64,000 nucleotides of DNA from Photorhabdus akhurstii (GCF_018448925.1 NZ_RCWE01000001.1:440997-504996); one strand, 5' to 3'; shown: positions 16,390 to 27,224, numbered from the stretch's first letter. The notes: generated from the sequence alone by a model not told the origin. Program-made: numbers and translations.

Positions 16390-17386
16390 TGGGCTTTTCC
16401 TCATCCAGAGCATTTAAAACAGGGTTAATAAGATGTTCGACACGCAGGGCATATTGCCCGTTTAATGTTCCGTACTGACTGGTGAGTACGGGCACGCCAT
16501 CGACGTGAACGATCAGGCGTTCGGGTTTATCGATAGGTAAGATATCGCCCGGTTGAAGTTGCAAGATTTTTGACAGCCTCAGCGGGATATCAGCAAAGTT
16601 AGCGATCAATTCCAGCTCAGAATGTTGAACCTGTTTTACCAGACTTTCCCGCCACAGGCTGTCTTCTTGCCGCACATTGTCCAGCGGTGGATTGGTCAGG
16701 CGTTCCCGTAGGGGTTCGATCATGGCAAACGGAATACAGATGTTAAATTCACCACTCAACGCGCCAATTTCCACTTGAAACGGCGTTGTCACCACAATAT
16801 CGTTCGGTGATGTCGTAATGTTGGTGAATTTCACCTGCATTTCAGAGCGAATGTATTCCACTTCAATTTTGAAGATGGCGCTCCAGGCGTCACGATAGGA
16901 ATCCAGCGCCATGCGTAACATCCGGTTAATCACTCGTTGCTCAGTGTGGGTGAATTCACGGCCTTCTACTTTGGTCGGGAAACGTCCGTCACCACCAAAC
17001 AGGTTATCTACCGCGATGTAAACCAGACTTGGGGCGAATGCAAACAGCGCTGTCCCTCTCAACGGTTTTAGATGAACCAGATTAAGGTTGGTCGGTACTG
17101 CCAAATTACGGGCGAATTCATGATAGGGCTGAATTTTTATTGCGCCGACGGTAATGTCAGGACTACGGCGGAGCATGTTAAACAACCCCATTCTGAACTG
17201 ACGGGCAAAGCGTTCATTAATAATTTCCAGTGCTTGCAGACGTTCCCGAATAACACGGCGTTGGGTATTGGGATCATAAGGGCGAATCTCATTTTCCTTG
17301 GACGCGGTATTTTCTGCGTCGTCACTGGCGCTGTCGCCATTGAGCAGAGCATCAATCTCTGCCTGTGAAAGAATATTGTCACTCAT
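16382..17386 (-). CDS. fliM: Flagellar motor switch protein FliM
   Basis: The 334-residue protein starts with the CheY-P-binding peptide (LSQAEIDALLNG), then a CheC-like middle domain and a C-terminal SpoA domain (LRLSKILQLQPGDILPIDKP). Length and order match enterobacterial FliM. It links CheY signalling to motor rotation through FliG and FliN. Six bases separate it from fliL. Confidence 0.97.
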   Translation of the reverse strand: MSDNILSQAEIDALLNGDSASDDAENTASKENEIRPYDPNTQRRVIRERLQALEIINERFARQFRMGLFNMLRRSPDITVGAIKIQPYHEFARNLAVPTNLNLVHLKPLRGTALFAFAPSLVYIAVDNLFGGDGRFPTKVEGREFTHTEQRVINRMLRMALDSYRDAWSAIFKIEVEYIRSEMQVKFTNITTSPNDIVVTTPFQVEIGALSGEFNICIPFAMIEPLRERLTNPPLDNVRQEDSLWRESLVKQVQHSELELIANFADIPLRLSKILQLQPGDILPIDKPERLIVHVDGVPVLTSQYGTLNGQYALRVEHLINPVLNALDEEKPNE

Positions 17387-17391
17387 GGTGA

Positions 17392-17868
17392 TTATCGCAG
17401 AATAAACGTGGTAAACAGCACATCGGTGATGACCTGATCCGGCTCACCGGGCACCAAGGTTGGGCGAAGTGTTTGCTTGATGTCGTCCATCAGACGCAAT
17501 TTACCGCTGTCATGCGCCAGATCTGCCGATTTCTGGCGTGATAGTAGTAACAACATACGACTACGAACTTCCGGCAGATACTCGTGGAAGCGCTGACGAG
17601 TTTTTTCATCGGCTAAACGTAAAGTCACGCCGATATAGAGCACTCGGTCAAAGTGATCTTCATTGTCGATCAGGTTGACGGTGAAAGGTTCCAGAGTCAT
17701 AAAGACAGGGACTTTTATGACTTTGGATGCTGTAGAATCACTCTCTTTTGCCTGTTTAAGCGCCCACCAACTGTATCCCCCGATGGCGACGCCGATAACG
17801 GCAATCAGTACTAACAGTATCATCCCAAATGGATTTTTGCGTTTATGCTCGTAGCTATAGTCAGACAT
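17392..17868 (-). CDS. fliL: Flagellar basal body-associated protein FliL
   Basis: A 158-residue membrane protein with one N-terminal helix (NPFGMILLVLIAVIGVAIGGY) and a periplasmic domain typical of FliL (VPVFMTLEPFTVNL, VLYIGVTLRLAD, VLFTTFILR). It associates with stator units around the MS ring. I place the start at 17868 (MSDYSYEHK) after CAGGAATTTG; the longer frame to 17940 adds 24 unrelated residues. Confidence 0.95.
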   Translation of the reverse strand: MSDYSYEHKRKNPFGMILLVLIAVIGVAIGGYSWWALKQAKESDSTASKVIKVPVFMTLEPFTVNLIDNEDHFDRVLYIGVTLRLADEKTRQRFHEYLPEVRSRMLLLLSRQKSADLAHDSGKLRLMDDIKQTLRPTLVPGEPDQVITDVLFTTFILR

Positions 17869-18034
17869 GGACAGACAAATTCCTGTTTTTGTTGCGGATA
17901 AGTGTCCTCGCGTTCCGTGGTGGACTGACTTATCCATCAATATCGATAATCATTATCCCGCGTATTTCCGTCGGCAATAGCTGGAACAAACGGGGAAAAA
18001 ACTACTAACTCGTTCGTTTGTTGTGAATCTGGTT

Positions 18035-18081
18035 TATACCCGTTATCTTTCAAGTTACCTCTTTGTTGGCTGCACTCACTA
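18035..18081 (+). repeat. ERIC element 2, left half only
   Basis: The first ~47 bp of an ERIC (TTATACCCGTTATCTTTCAA through TGGCTGCACTCACT) is present and then breaks off exactly at the fliK stop codon (18082-18084). The right half is missing. Confidence 0.75.
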
Positions 18082-19413
18082 TCAGGCGAAAATGTCCACA
18101 CCGCCCCGTACTGACGCCAGTTGATGAGGGGTTAAATGTACGGTGGATTCAGTAGCGGAATGGTTTTCTGAGGCGGTGTCAGCATTGTGACTTGCGGTTC
18201 CGCCTGAATGTTGTGAACCAGAGCGTTGTTCTTGTTGCCACGGACTGGCGTTATCACTGCCGACACTGCTTTGGGTCAGTTGAATGCCGCTTTCCGCCAG
18301 TGCGTGGCGAAGTCCAGGTAATGCAGCTTCCAGTGCCGCCCGGACATGGCTGTGAGCCGATGCCAGATGTAATTGCGCTTGATTATCTTCAATGGACATA
18401 CGGATTTGCAAGGCTCCTAGCTCTTGTGGATGCAGGCGTAACTCTGCTTGTTGCAGGCCGTTGCGATTGAACAAAATAATTTGCTGGTTTAATTGTTGTT
18501 GCCACTCTTCACTACCCAACTGGGCATTCAGTAAAGGGGTAGAGGCGCTGGATAATTGAAACTGGGCTGTCTGATTGTGCCCTGCGGAGAGTAGGGGAGA
18601 GGTTGTTACAGAGGAGATTTGCTGATTTTCAGTGGCGGCTGGTGCGTGCTGGATCTCAGCTTGAGCGGTAGTCTGAATCAGTGCGGATTCGCGTAGATGA
18701 TTTTGCGTTGCACTTTCAGGTTGAATACCGTGTTGAATAGCTGCTGAGGCAAGCTTGGGTTTTACTGGCGAATGTTGCACCAGTCCGTTTTCAGGTTTGG
18801 CTTTAAAAAGCATTTCCGCTTTTTCTGCTTCCTGTTTTAGCTGTTCTGGAATCGTTGTCAGAGGGTTTTCCTCAGTCGATAATCCTGTGGCGACTAATTC
18901 TTGAGCGCTAATTTGACGGTTTTTATCATTATGCTTGATGAGCCTGTCAGGTTGGAGGCCGCTTTTCGGGTTTTCTGATTTGATGGCTAACCCGGATAAT
19001 TGTATGGGTAAACTTGCCGCCAGTTCTTCCGCTGACATAAGTTTCTCATCAACAGGAACCGTTTGTTTGTTTGCATCTGTTTTTACATCGAAGGGAATCT
19101 GCGAGGAGGTAATAAACTCCGTTGGTATTTCATGTGGGATAGATAATTCGTTTGAGATCGATAGTTCATTTGAAATGGATAGTTCGTTGGAAATAGATAA
19201 TAGTGGCGACAAACCGTTGTCTGTATCATCTTTAGTCTCTTCTTCCTTGGATGACGCTTTTTCTGGTTTGAGCGCACTTTTTTGCGCCAGTTCATTTTCC
19301 AAATTAAGAAACTGAGCAAAAGCCGAAGGCTGATCGGCATCAGTGAGTGAATCACTACGTGCTGGTTGGTTTTCTGTCGGTTTCAGGTCGGCAGGCAAAA
19401 GAGTGAGATTCAT
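18082..19413 (-). CDS. fliK: Flagellar hook-length control protein FliK
   Basis: A 443-residue protein with a long low-complexity N-terminal ruler region and the conserved C-terminal domain that switches export specificity ([59 protein letters not shown]). Residues near 75-95 hold a small tandem repeat (SISNEL three times) encoded by 18-bp repeats. The stop codon abuts a half ERIC. It overlaps fliJ by 1 bp (ATGA). Confidence 0.95.
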   Translation of the reverse strand: MNLTLLPADLKPTENQPARSDSLTDADQPSAFAQFLNLENELAQKSALKPEKASSKEEETKDDTDNGLSPLLSISNELSISNELSISNELSIPHEIPTEFITSSQIPFDVKTDANKQTVPVDEKLMSAEELAASLPIQLSGLAIKSENPKSGLQPDRLIKHNDKNRQISAQELVATGLSTEENPLTTIPEQLKQEAEKAEMLFKAKPENGLVQHSPVKPKLASAAIQHGIQPESATQNHLRESALIQTTAQAEIQHAPAATENQQISSVTTSPLLSAGHNQTAQFQLSSASTPLLNAQLGSEEWQQQLNQQIILFNRNGLQQAELRLHPQELGALQIRMSIEDNQAQLHLASAHSHVRAALEAALPGLRHALAESGIQLTQSSVGSDNASPWQQEQRSGSQHSGGTASHNADTASENHSATESTVHLTPHQLASVRGGVDIFA

Positions 19414-19856
19414 TATTTATTTCTCCGTTGTGCGCTACGTTGGGCATACTCATCCATCTGTTTCTGCTCCGTTCTGTTCTGATGTAATCTTCGGTTGTTA
19501 TCTGCCCGTTGTTGCAAAGTATCGAAAGCATTGAGGCGTTGTTGTTTTTCCCGCCACTGTGATAAAGCTGTATCAAGCCGCTGTTGCCATTGATTGAGCT
19601 GTAATTTGTGCTGCTCAATCGCTTTTTCCAGCGTTTTCATGAATTGCTGATAATTTTGCCAGGTGGTGCACGGCATACCGTTACTCAACGTATCGTTCAG
19701 GCGTTCCCGATACTCATCCTGATAGCCCATCAATGCTGCGAGTTGTTGCTCCATTTGCTGATGGTTCTGACGAACTTGCGCCAGATGAGTGGCGGCTTTT
19801 TCCACTGCATTTTGTGCTAGGTCACGCAAGGTCATGAGAGGTGATTGTTGCTGCAT
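19413..19856 (-). CDS. fliJ: Flagellar export chaperone/regulator FliJ
   Basis: A 147-residue, almost wholly coiled-coil protein rich in Gln and basic residues, as expected for FliJ, the rotor-like stalk that inserts in the FliI hexamer. It lies between fliI and fliK, with the canonical order and a 1-bp overlap with fliK. Confidence 0.93.
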   Translation of the reverse strand: MQQQSPLMTLRDLAQNAVEKAATHLAQVRQNHQQMEQQLAALMGYQDEYRERLNDTLSNGMPCTTWQNYQQFMKTLEKAIEQHKLQLNQWQQRLDTALSQWREKQQRLNAFDTLQQRADNNRRLHQNRTEQKQMDEYAQRSAQRRNK

Positions 19857-19897
19857 CTTATTCCTCGCTTTAATGGCAACACACAGAAATCGTTACG

Positions 19898-21262
19898 TTA
19901 CGTAGGTAACAACTGTTGTAATTGAATGCAGGCCGCTTCATATTCACTACGTTCTTCAATATCTTGTTGTAGAAATTGCGCCATGTAGGGATAAAGTTCA
20001 ATGGCTTTGTCCAGTAGCGGATCACTGCCAGCCGCATAAGCACCGACGTTAATCAGATCACGGTTACGTTGATAGCTTGCGAGTAGTTGTTTGAACTGCT
20101 GTACCCGTCGGTAGTGTTGCTTATCAATGAGTGAGGTCATCGCGCGGCTGATAGAGGCTTCAATATCAATGGCCGGGTAATGTCCTGATTCTGCCAGCGA
20201 ACGGGAAAGGACGATATGACCATCCAGAATTGCTCGGGCAGCATCGGCTATCGGGTCTTGTTGATCATCACCTTCGGTGAGTACGGTATAGAACGCGGTA
20301 ATTGAGCCGCCACCGTTTACCCCATTCCCTGCACGTTCCACAAGCGCTGGCAGTTTGGCGAAAACCGAAGGCGGATAACCTTTGGTTGCCGGAGGCTCGC
20401 CAATTGCCAGGGCAATTTCACGTTGCGCCATACTGTAACGGGTCAATGAATCCATAATCAGCAATACATGTTTACCCCGATCACGAAAATCTTCGGCGAT
20501 ACGGGTGGCGTAGGAGGCGCCTTGCATGCGCAACAGAGGCGAGATATCGGCGGGTGCGGCGACAACCACTGAACGAGCTAAGCCAGCGGCGCCAAGGATG
20601 TTTTCAATGAAGTCTTTAACTTCGCGGCCACGTTCACCGATCAAGCCGACGACAATCACATCAGCCTGTGTGTAACGGGCCATCATGCCAAGCAGGACAC
20701 TTTTACCGACCCCGGAACCGGCAAACAACCCCATACGCTGCCCGCGACCTACGGTCAGCAGGGCATTAATCGCCCGCACGCCGACATCCAGTACGTCACT
20801 GATTGGCGTACGTTGTAGAGGATTGATTGGCGGTGTGGTGAGTGGAGCGCGATAGCCGGTATCCGGTGAAGGAAAACCATCCAGTGGACGACCGGCGCCA
20901 TCCAAAACCCGTCCTAACAGTTCCGGGCCAAGGGGTAACTGGCGGCCACTGCCGCAATCTTCGCTGTACGGACGGGCGTATACCCGGGCGCCGGGTACAA
21001 TGCCTTCCAGATCTTCCAGTGGCATGAGAAGAAGTTTTTCGCCATTAAAACCGACAACTTCACTTTCAACTTCTTCAATATTGCTGCCATTTTGTCGTTC
21101 GATCAGACAGGTTGCCCCCAGAGGCAGATGTAAACCTGTTGCTTCCATAACCAGCCCGGTCGCTCTGGTCAGACGCCCATAACGACGAACCGGCGAGGTT
21201 TTCGCTAATTTCTTCTCAAAAGCATCCAGTGTCGCCAGCCAGCGCCCGAGTCTTGCCGTCAT
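19898..21262 (-). CDS. fliI: Flagellum-specific ATPase FliI
   Basis: A 454-residue F1-beta-like ATPase with Walker [14 protein letters not shown], Walker [12 protein letters not shown] and the conserved [18 protein letters not shown] and [15 protein letters not shown] blocks. It energises unfolding and delivery of flagellar export substrates with FliH and FliJ. The start at 21262 (MTARLGRW) matches family N-termini and overlaps the fliH stop as TAATG with GGGGGA upstream; a longer frame to 21292 is less likely. Confidence 0.97.
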   Translation of the reverse strand: MTARLGRWLATLDAFEKKLAKTSPVRRYGRLTRATGLVMEATGLHLPLGATCLIERQNGSNIEEVESEVVGFNGEKLLLMPLEDLEGIVPGARVYARPYSEDCGSGRQLPLGPELLGRVLDGAGRPLDGFPSPDTGYRAPLTTPPINPLQRTPISDVLDVGVRAINALLTVGRGQRMGLFAGSGVGKSVLLGMMARYTQADVIVVGLIGERGREVKDFIENILGAAGLARSVVVAAPADISPLLRMQGASYATRIAEDFRDRGKHVLLIMDSLTRYSMAQREIALAIGEPPATKGYPPSVFAKLPALVERAGNGVNGGGSITAFYTVLTEGDDQQDPIADAARAILDGHIVLSRSLAESGHYPAIDIEASISRAMTSLIDKQHYRRVQQFKQLLASYQRNRDLINVGAYAAGSDPLLDKAIELYPYMAQFLQQDIEERSEYEAACIQLQQLLPT

Positions 21263-21966
21263 TACAATTCCCCCGGTGCGGCCAGCCGACATAACTCATG
21301 CCAGCGGGTTGCCAGACTGGCATCTAAATCGCCTTCCTCTGCGCTGATTTTACAACCGCCAGGATGTAGCTTGTTATCTGCCAGTAAGCGCCAGCCGTGT
21401 AGTGAGAGCGTATTGCCTAGCTGTTGTTCAACCATTGGCATATCTTGTGGGTGAACCCGCAATTGGGGTTTACCGCTCAACATCGGTTCCTGTTGAATAA
21501 ATTCACGGATCTGATTGAGCAGGGCAGTGCCATCACAGATCGCGGGCTGACCTAAGATCTGTTTCGCCGCGGTCAGTGCTAGTTGCATCAAGCGGGAGGC
21601 AATGATCGTGTCCAGTCCTTCCAGTGAATGTTGGAAATCCGCTAGCAGATTTTGCCATTGCTCGGTGATAGGTTGCTGCTGCTGAATGGCATCTTTTCGT
21701 CCCTGTTCCAGACCAGCCTCTAAGCCGGTTTGGTAGCCTTTTTCATAACCTTGTGCTTGACCTTCGGTAAATCCCTGTTCATGACCTGCCTGTCGAGCCT
21801 GTTCTTTCAGGTTATCCAGCATTGCCGCCTGTTCAAGGATTTCATTACGCTCAGAATCTTGCTGTGAGTCATCAACGGGCTCGGGTTTGGCACGCAGTTT
21901 TTCCCACTGTGTCAGCTCGTTTGGTTTCCAGGGTTGCCAGTCAGCCTTGTTTAACTTATCAGACAT
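21262..21966 (-). CDS. fliH: Flagellar export ATPase regulator FliH
   Basis: A 234-residue protein with N-terminal Trp-containing segment ([12 protein letters not shown]) that binds FliN/FlhA, a glycine-zipper helix ([21 protein letters not shown]) with the GxxxG repeats characteristic of FliH, and a C-terminal FliI-binding domain. The start at 21966 overlaps the end of fliG, as in other enterics. Confidence 0.96.
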   Translation of the reverse strand: MSDKLNKADWQPWKPNELTQWEKLRAKPEPVDDSQQDSERNEILEQAAMLDNLKEQARQAGHEQGFTEGQAQGYEKGYQTGLEAGLEQGRKDAIQQQQPITEQWQNLLADFQHSLEGLDTIIASRLMQLALTAAKQILGQPAICDGTALLNQIREFIQQEPMLSGKPQLRVHPQDMPMVEQQLGNTLSLHGWRLLADNKLHPGGCKISAEEGDLDASLATRWHELCRLAAPGEL

Positions 21967-22951
21967 AGCTATCGTCGCCACCATTCAGGATAATCTCGCC
22001 GCTTTCTGCCAGACGACGAACAATAAGCAGAATCGCTTTCTGTTCGCTCTCCACTTGCGACATCCGCACCGGACCACGGTTTGCCAGGTCATCGCGCATA
22101 ATCTCTGCGGCACGTTGAGACATATTGTTGAGGAAATGATCGCGCAGTTGCTGGTTGCAGCCTTTCAGTGCAATGAGCAGGGAGTCAGTGGTGATTTCCT
22201 GCAACAGGCGCTGGATACTGCGGTCATCCACATCGATAAGGTTTTCGAACAGGAACATTTCATCGATGATTTTTTGTGCCAGTTCGTTGTCGTAGGCGCG
22301 CATAGCTTCGATGACATTCTCTTCCTGCTGGCTTTTCATCAGGTTGATAATTTCAGCCGCAGTACGAATGCCGCCCATTTTGCTGCGCTTGAGATTCTGG
22401 CCGTCCAACAGGTTATTGAGCACTTCTGTCAGTTCAGCCAGCGCCGCCGGTTGTACGCCACCGAAAGTGGCAATACGCAGCATGATGTCGTTGCGTAATT
22501 TGTCATCAAACAGCGTCAGGATATCGGCTGCCTGTCCGCGGTTTAAGTGAACCAGAATGGTGGCGATAATCTGTGGATGCTCTTCACGGATCATATCGGC
22601 TGCCATTTGAGGCTCCATGAAGTTGAGGGTCTCAATACCGGTGGTGGTTTCACGGGATTCGAGAATATCCTCAAGCAGACTGGAGGCGCGTTCTTCACCT
22701 AGCGCTTTAATTAACACTGAACGCAAATAGTCACTGGCGTTGATACTCAGGGCCGCATACTGGCCGGCATCTTCTTCAAATTCTGCCAATACATCCACCA
22801 GTTGCTGGTTAGAGATTTGGCGCATGCCTGCCATTGTGATACTGAGTTGCTGGACTTCCCTGGAGTTCAGGTGTTTAAACACCTCGGCCGCCTGATCTTC
22901 TCCCAGGGTCATTAACATGACGGCGCTTTTTTCTGTTCCGTTCAGGCTCAT
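21959..22951 (-). CDS. fliG: Flagellar motor switch protein FliG
   Basis: The 330-residue FliG has all three domains: N-terminal FliF-binding ([20 protein letters not shown]), middle FliM-binding with the [13 protein letters not shown] motif, and the C-terminal torque domain ([20 protein letters not shown]) whose charged residues face MotA. It overlaps fliF by 4 bp and fliH at the other end. Confidence 0.97.
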   Translation of the reverse strand: MSLNGTEKSAVMLMTLGEDQAAEVFKHLNSREVQQLSITMAGMRQISNQQLVDVLAEFEEDAGQYAALSINASDYLRSVLIKALGEERASSLLEDILESRETTTGIETLNFMEPQMAADMIREEHPQIIATILVHLNRGQAADILTLFDDKLRNDIMLRIATFGGVQPAALAELTEVLNNLLDGQNLKRSKMGGIRTAAEIINLMKSQQEENVIEAMRAYDNELAQKIIDEMFLFENLIDVDDRSIQRLLQEITTDSLLIALKGCNQQLRDHFLNNMSQRAAEIMRDDLANRGPVRMSQVESEQKAILLIVRRLAESGEIILNGGDDSYV

Positions 22952-24651
22952 TGTTCGTTACTCATCCATTGACGGATCACCAGCGCCACTACGCGAGGAT
23001 CTTTTTCTGCCAGCTCGCGAATGCGTTGGCTTTGAATTTCAGCACTGACTCGTTGACGTGTCAGTTTCTGGCGCGTTTTTTCATCCATTTCCGCACTAGA
23101 TTCAGTCACTTGTCTCTTCTGAACTTTTTGTGCTTCGAGGGCGGCTTTTTCCGCGGCGCGTTTTTTGGCAAGTTGAGGAACCACCATTTTGCGCCACAGC
23201 AGCCATGCTGCCAGAATCAATAGCAGGTAGCGGCCAAAATCGAAGGCTTTTTCCAACAGAACCGGGTTCTGCCAGACAGGAATAACCTCGATATTTTCTT
23301 TGCTTTCAGTAAATGGCGTGTTAACCACATTCAAACTGTCGCCACGCTCTTTAGAAAAGCCCATCGCTTCTCTGGTCAGCGCTTCTATTTTTGCCAATTG
23401 CTCAGGGGTTAGCGCCTGAGTTTCCGGGCCATTTTTGCCTTCTACCGTGACATAATTGACGACAACGGCGACGGATAAGCGTTCAACACCGCCGGCTTGC
23501 TGTTGCACATGACGAATAGTCCGGTCCACTTCATAGTTTGTGGTTTCGTCACGGCGGTTATTGCGATTATTGTTCACCATGCGCTCATTACTGTTACCGG
23601 CGGATGATGTTTTCTTATCGCTCTTGTCGCTTTTATTGTTCTCTTTGGCATTCGGTTTATCAATCGGCGCACTCGGCGGCGGGCTAGGTTGATTGGAAAG
23701 CGCACCGGGAATACCGCCAACCTGAGGGCCGCCGCTCTGCTCGCTTTCACTCAACTGTTTTGAGCGAACCGCAGCCTGATTAGGGGGTTGATTAGGCTTA
23801 TATTCTTCCGCCGTCTCTTCACGGCGTGAAAAATCCACCTGCGCCGTCACTTGTGCGTGAACGTTACCACGACCGACAACCGGGGTTAGAATCGCTTCGA
23901 TACGATGCTGGAAACGATTTTCCACTTCCTGAATGTATTTCAGTTGACTGGTATTGAGATCGCGCCCGGTTGCATCGGCTTGGGTCAATAGACGTCCGGT
24001 CTGATCAACGATGGTGACATTGCCCGGTGGTAAGCCAGCGACACTGCTGGAAACCATATGGACGATGGCGTTTATCTGGCCTTCATCCAGAGTACGGCCT
24101 TGCAGTAATCCGACAGTAACGGAAGCTGAGGGCGATTTCTGTTCACGAACAAACAGCGAGGGTTTGGGGAGTGCCAGGTGAACACGGGCATTTTGCACCG
24201 GCCCCAACGATTCAATGGTGCGTGACAGTTCACCTTCCAATGCCCTTTGGTAGTTAACTTGCTCACTAAATTGGCTGATGCCAAACTTTTCTTTATCGAG
24301 TAGTTCGAATCCAGCAGCTCCACCCTTAGGCAACCCTTGTTGTGCCAATCTTAGCCGTGTCTCATGCACCTGTTCGGCAGGGATCATGATCGCAGCGCCA
24401 TTTTCGGCAAAACGGTAAGGGATATTTAATTGGGTTAATTGGGTGACAATATCGCCACCATCTTTATCGCTCAGATTACTGTAAAGCACCCGATAATCGG
24501 GGCTGCGTAACCACAGGAAAAGGGCAATGACAATCGCAACGGCTGCGCTGCCGGCAACTAATAATGGCACTTTAGGATCAGCTTTTATCTGGTTAATGAT
24601 AGCACTGAAACCTTTAGTTTGATTTTCAACGTCGGTTGTTGCGGCACTCAT
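22948..24651 (-). CDS. fliF: Flagellar MS-ring protein FliF
   Basis: The 567-residue MS-ring protein has an N-terminal transmembrane helix ([21 protein letters not shown]), ring-building motifs ([39 protein letters not shown]), a disordered Ser/Asn/Lys-rich loop at about 310-365, a second transmembrane helix near 450-470 and the C-terminal FliG-binding tail ending [10 protein letters not shown]. It heads the fliFGHIJK operon, divergent from fliE. Confidence 0.97.
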   Translation of the reverse strand: MSAATTDVENQTKGFSAIINQIKADPKVPLLVAGSAAVAIVIALFLWLRSPDYRVLYSNLSDKDGGDIVTQLTQLNIPYRFAENGAAIMIPAEQVHETRLRLAQQGLPKGGAAGFELLDKEKFGISQFSEQVNYQRALEGELSRTIESLGPVQNARVHLALPKPSLFVREQKSPSASVTVGLLQGRTLDEGQINAIVHMVSSSVAGLPPGNVTIVDQTGRLLTQADATGRDLNTSQLKYIQEVENRFQHRIEAILTPVVGRGNVHAQVTAQVDFSRREETAEEYKPNQPPNQAAVRSKQLSESEQSGGPQVGGIPGALSNQPSPPPSAPIDKPNAKENNKSDKSDKKTSSAGNSNERMVNNNRNNRRDETTNYEVDRTIRHVQQQAGGVERLSVAVVVNYVTVEGKNGPETQALTPEQLAKIEALTREAMGFSKERGDSLNVVNTPFTESKENIEVIPVWQNPVLLEKAFDFGRYLLLILAAWLLWRKMVVPQLAKKRAAEKAALEAQKVQKRQVTESSAEMDEKTRQKLTRQRVSAEIQSQRIRELAEKDPRVVALVIRQWMSNEQ

Positions 24652-24935
24652 AGACGATCCTTGCCTTGCTGTTCAACATGAATACTAAAAGCGTGGCGTA
24701 ACAAAACAGACTCCCCATACGCAAGCGAAAAAATTCTTCCTATTTTCAGTTTTGTCATTATTCGCTGTTCACTCATCTTTTAATGGCACAATAAGCCCTG
24801 ACTTTTTACTTTAATTACCCGCTTTAGATCGAGAGGGCTATGTTAGGGTGGCGGTCTGAAAATATGCCGTATAAACCTTGGGTTAATATGGCATTGAATT
24901 GCGTAGGATATAGGGTGGTTTAACACGAGGTTTTT
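24652..24935. promoter_or_regulatory. fliF/fliE divergent promoter region
   Basis: The 284-bp gap between the divergent fliF and fliE starts must hold promoters for both operons, which in enterics are class II promoters activated by FlhDC. I cannot identify the FlhDC boxes with confidence by eye. Confidence 0.55.
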
Positions 24936-25247
24936 ATGTCAATTCAAGCAATTGAAGGCGTGCTGCAACAGATGCAGGCTCAGGCGCTACAGGCAGCAAG
25001 TATCGCAAAACCCATGCCGTTACAGGGTGGATTTGCCAGTCAACTAACGGCGGCTATTGGTAAAATTAATCAAACACGTTTAAATGCCACAAAACAAACT
25101 CAGGATTTTACCCTGGGTGTACCCGGTATTGAATTGAATGATGTGATGGTGGAGATGCAGAAATCCAGTATCGCTTTGCAAATGGGCGTCCAGGTAAGAA
25201 ATAAGCTGGTGGCTTCTTATCAGGAGATTATGAATATGCAGGTGTAG
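24936..25247 (+). CDS. fliE: Flagellar hook-basal body protein FliE
   Basis: The 103-residue rod-MS ring adapter has the FliE opening MSIQAIEGVLQQMQAQA and the C-terminal rod-type helix (SSIALQMGVQVRNKLVASYQEIMNMQV). It is transcribed alone, divergent from fliF, with a GAGG ribosome site. Confidence 0.96.
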   Translation: MSIQAIEGVLQQMQAQALQAASIAKPMPLQGGFASQLTAAIGKINQTRLNATKQTQDFTLGVPGIELNDVMVEMQKSSIALQMGVQVRNKLVASYQEIMNMQV

Positions 25248-25274
25248 GTATATTAAGCTATTGATGTCTATAGT

Positions 25275-25397
25275 TTAAGACAGATCGCGAGTGTCGTGGA
25301 TAAATTCCGCGGCGCTGCAAACAGGATATTCCATCGGTTTTATTTCTGGTCTTTTGTGTTGAGATTGCATTTCTGTCCACATTTCAGCGCTGCCCAT
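25275..25397 (-). CDS. Tiny ORF, unknown
   Basis: A 40-codon ORF beginning MGSAEMWTEMQSQHKRPEIK and ending FIHDTRDLS has a reasonable ribosome site (AAGGAATAACAAA) seven bases upstream. Composition is protein-like with Trp, Cys and His. I do not recognise it. It lies antisense between fliE and the Tad2-like gene. Whether it is expressed is unknown. Confidence 0.4.
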   Translation of the reverse strand: MGSAEMWTEMQSQHKRPEIKPMEYPVCSAAEFIHDTRDLS

Positions 25398-25694
25398 TTT
25401 GTTATTCCTTAGTTAATCCTTCCTAGGAAAGTAGTAAAATTCATTATCAATAAAATATTTAAGGTGTCACGGTTTCGAATAATAATTTTCAACTCCAATT
25501 TCTGAGGTTAATGTTAATTTGTTGATAAGTGTTAAAAAACGATAAGGAGAATGAGCGGTATATCCTGTTATAATTGAATCTTAGTTTTATGCCGGTTGCA
25601 TTAATTCATAAAAATTTACTGAATGTTTAATAATAGATTAAAAGTTAAATCATGTGGTTTAATTTTTAATTATTTATAGATATAAGGAAATAAT

Positions 25695-26501
25695 ATGTCT
25701 GAGGTTATTAAGCCTGAAAATGAATGCCAGTTTGATCCTAAGCAATATGAATGCCACGGTGTTATCGCTCCGGTTGGTTCTTTTTCTTGGGCTTTGATTC
25801 AATTAAAACTACGCAAGCTTGTCGCTCGTTCTGTTTGGCGCGATAAAAAGGTATATTTGGCTATTACTCCTCGTGTGAATGATTTAACAATAGAAGAAGG
25901 TAGTGCTTACTCTGTTGATGGTGTCGCCGTTGGCACTAAATATGATTATTTGACGCATATTGATCTACGCAATGAGCACGGTAACTTTGTACCGTGGCAG
26001 CCAACGCAAGAAGATATGATGGCTTGTGATTGGGAATTTGTAAAAGAAACAGTGAAGCCTAAACCAAAACCACCTACCAAACCTGCATATCAGCTGAAAG
26101 CGCGATTGACTGTCGGTGAACATAAATCCCAGTATTTCGGTTATGCTGATATACATGGTACTACCAATGATTATAGTATGGGAAAGTGGGAAGAAATTAG
26201 TAATAATACATTAATTCCAAAAAATATTAGAGAATTCAGTGTGGTTCATTCTAATATTTCTCCGCCACCTTTCTTTGTTATTGATGAAAAAAATAATTCT
26301 AGTGAAATTAAAGAGCAACTTGGTTCAAAAAGATTAATCATCAAATGTTTAAATAAAGAATATGACTTAGGAGTGGCTGAAATATATTATTCTAGTACTC
26401 TATTGTATAAGCAGACTGAAGGTTCATCAGCGTTAGAAGAATTATTTGTTTCATCAGTCGGTAAAACCTTTGAAATTGAATTCGATTTTTTTGATGATTA
26501 A
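25695..26501 (+). CDS. Tad2/DUF2829-like domain protein with extra C-terminal domain
   Basis: Residues 25-115 carry the DUF2829 (Thoeris anti-defence 2, Tad2) pattern: SFSWALIQLKLRKLVARSVW at the start, a YLAITP strand, then YDYLTHIDL and GNFVPWQPTQEDMMACDWEFV. Tad2 proteins of phages bind cyclic ADP-ribose-type signals. A Pro/Lys linker (PKPKPPTKP, about 122-130) leads to a ~135-residue C-terminal domain rich in beta-strands that I cannot assign with confidence. TAAGGAAATAAT precedes the ATG and an intrinsic terminator follows. Base composition is lower in GC than the flagellar genes around it, suggesting insertion. Function is inferred from the domain only. Confidence 0.75.
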   Translation: MSEVIKPENECQFDPKQYECHGVIAPVGSFSWALIQLKLRKLVARSVWRDKKVYLAITPRVNDLTIEEGSAYSVDGVAVGTKYDYLTHIDLRNEHGNFVPWQPTQEDMMACDWEFVKETVKPKPKPPTKPAYQLKARLTVGEHKSQYFGYADIHGTTNDYSMGKWEEISNNTLIPKNIREFSVVHSNISPPPFFVIDEKNNSSEIKEQLGSKRLIIKCLNKEYDLGVAEIYYSSTLLYKQTEGSSALEELFVSSVGKTFEIEFDFFDD

Positions 26502-26551
26502 TTTAAATAAATAGCCATATTTTTAATTTAATGCTGTATTAAAACATTTTA

Positions 26552-26575
26552 AGGCTGCTTTATAGCGGCCTTTTT
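26552..26575 (+). terminator. Intrinsic terminator after the Tad2-like gene
   Basis: Stem GGCTGC/GCGGCC (one G-T pair) with TTTATA loop, followed by TTTTT, 50 bp after the stop. The remaining 26576-26846 holds nothing I can support. Confidence 0.75.
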
Positions 26576-26846
26576 CGTATCTGTTGTCACAAGTTAAATC
26601 CAATTTACATTTTTTCTGATGAGAAGTTATTTCTCTTCGTGGATATTGGGAAGCTTATGATGAAAATTGTATTTATCCTTAATAAACACAAGATAAAGTT
26701 AAGATTTTCATGTTCAATAGACGCAATTTAATCACCAAGATTTCTTATCTATTCCTTATAATCTGAATTGAAATCAATACATCCTAAACCAAGCTCACAA
26801 AACAAGTAAATAATGGTGATGAGAGTACATCACCTTTATTTCTCAA

Positions 26847-27224
26847 TTACTTTTGTTCCGTAGAGTTCATAAGGGTATTATGATAGGGTTCAACAGGGAA
26901 TTGGCCGTAGCTATCATTTACTAATTGCTGTTGGCTTGCTTGTTTGATGAGTTTACTTAATTCATCAAGTCTTTTCTGTAGTAGTTTTTTAATCTCATTT
27001 TCATTATCTAAAATTATCTGCAAAATGTTGGTCATTTTTTGCTGTAACGAAAGAGAAGTCGTCGATGATATTGAAGAGTGGCTGATCACTTCTACTGCTT
27101 TGAGGTAGGTGATTTCCATATCAACAAGTTCATCCCATTTTTCATTTTTAGCTAAATTAAGCATTTGCTCACTTAAACTTAGGATCTGTTGGTAAGCTGA
27201 CAAAAGATCCATTTTATTATCCAT
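26847..27224 (-). CDS. fliT: Flagellar chaperone FliT
   Basis: A 125-residue all-helical protein (DLLSAYQQILSLSEQMLNLAKNE at the start) in the fliDST position. FliT is the FliD export chaperone and, in enterics, binds FlhDC to inhibit class II transcription. The start at 27224 (MDNKMDLL) overlaps the fliS stop; the longer frame to 27272 lies within fliS and is less likely. Confidence 0.9.
   Translation of the reverse strand: MDNKMDLLSAYQQILSLSEQMLNLAKNEKWDELVDMEITYLKAVEVISHSSISSTTSLSLQQKMTNILQIILDNENEIKKLLQKRLDELSKLIKQASQQQLVNDSYGQFPVEPYHNTLMNSTEQK

Noticed and set aside
22951-23223. Plus-strand ORF opposite fliF
   Set aside because: Antisense shadow of the conserved FliF C-terminal region.
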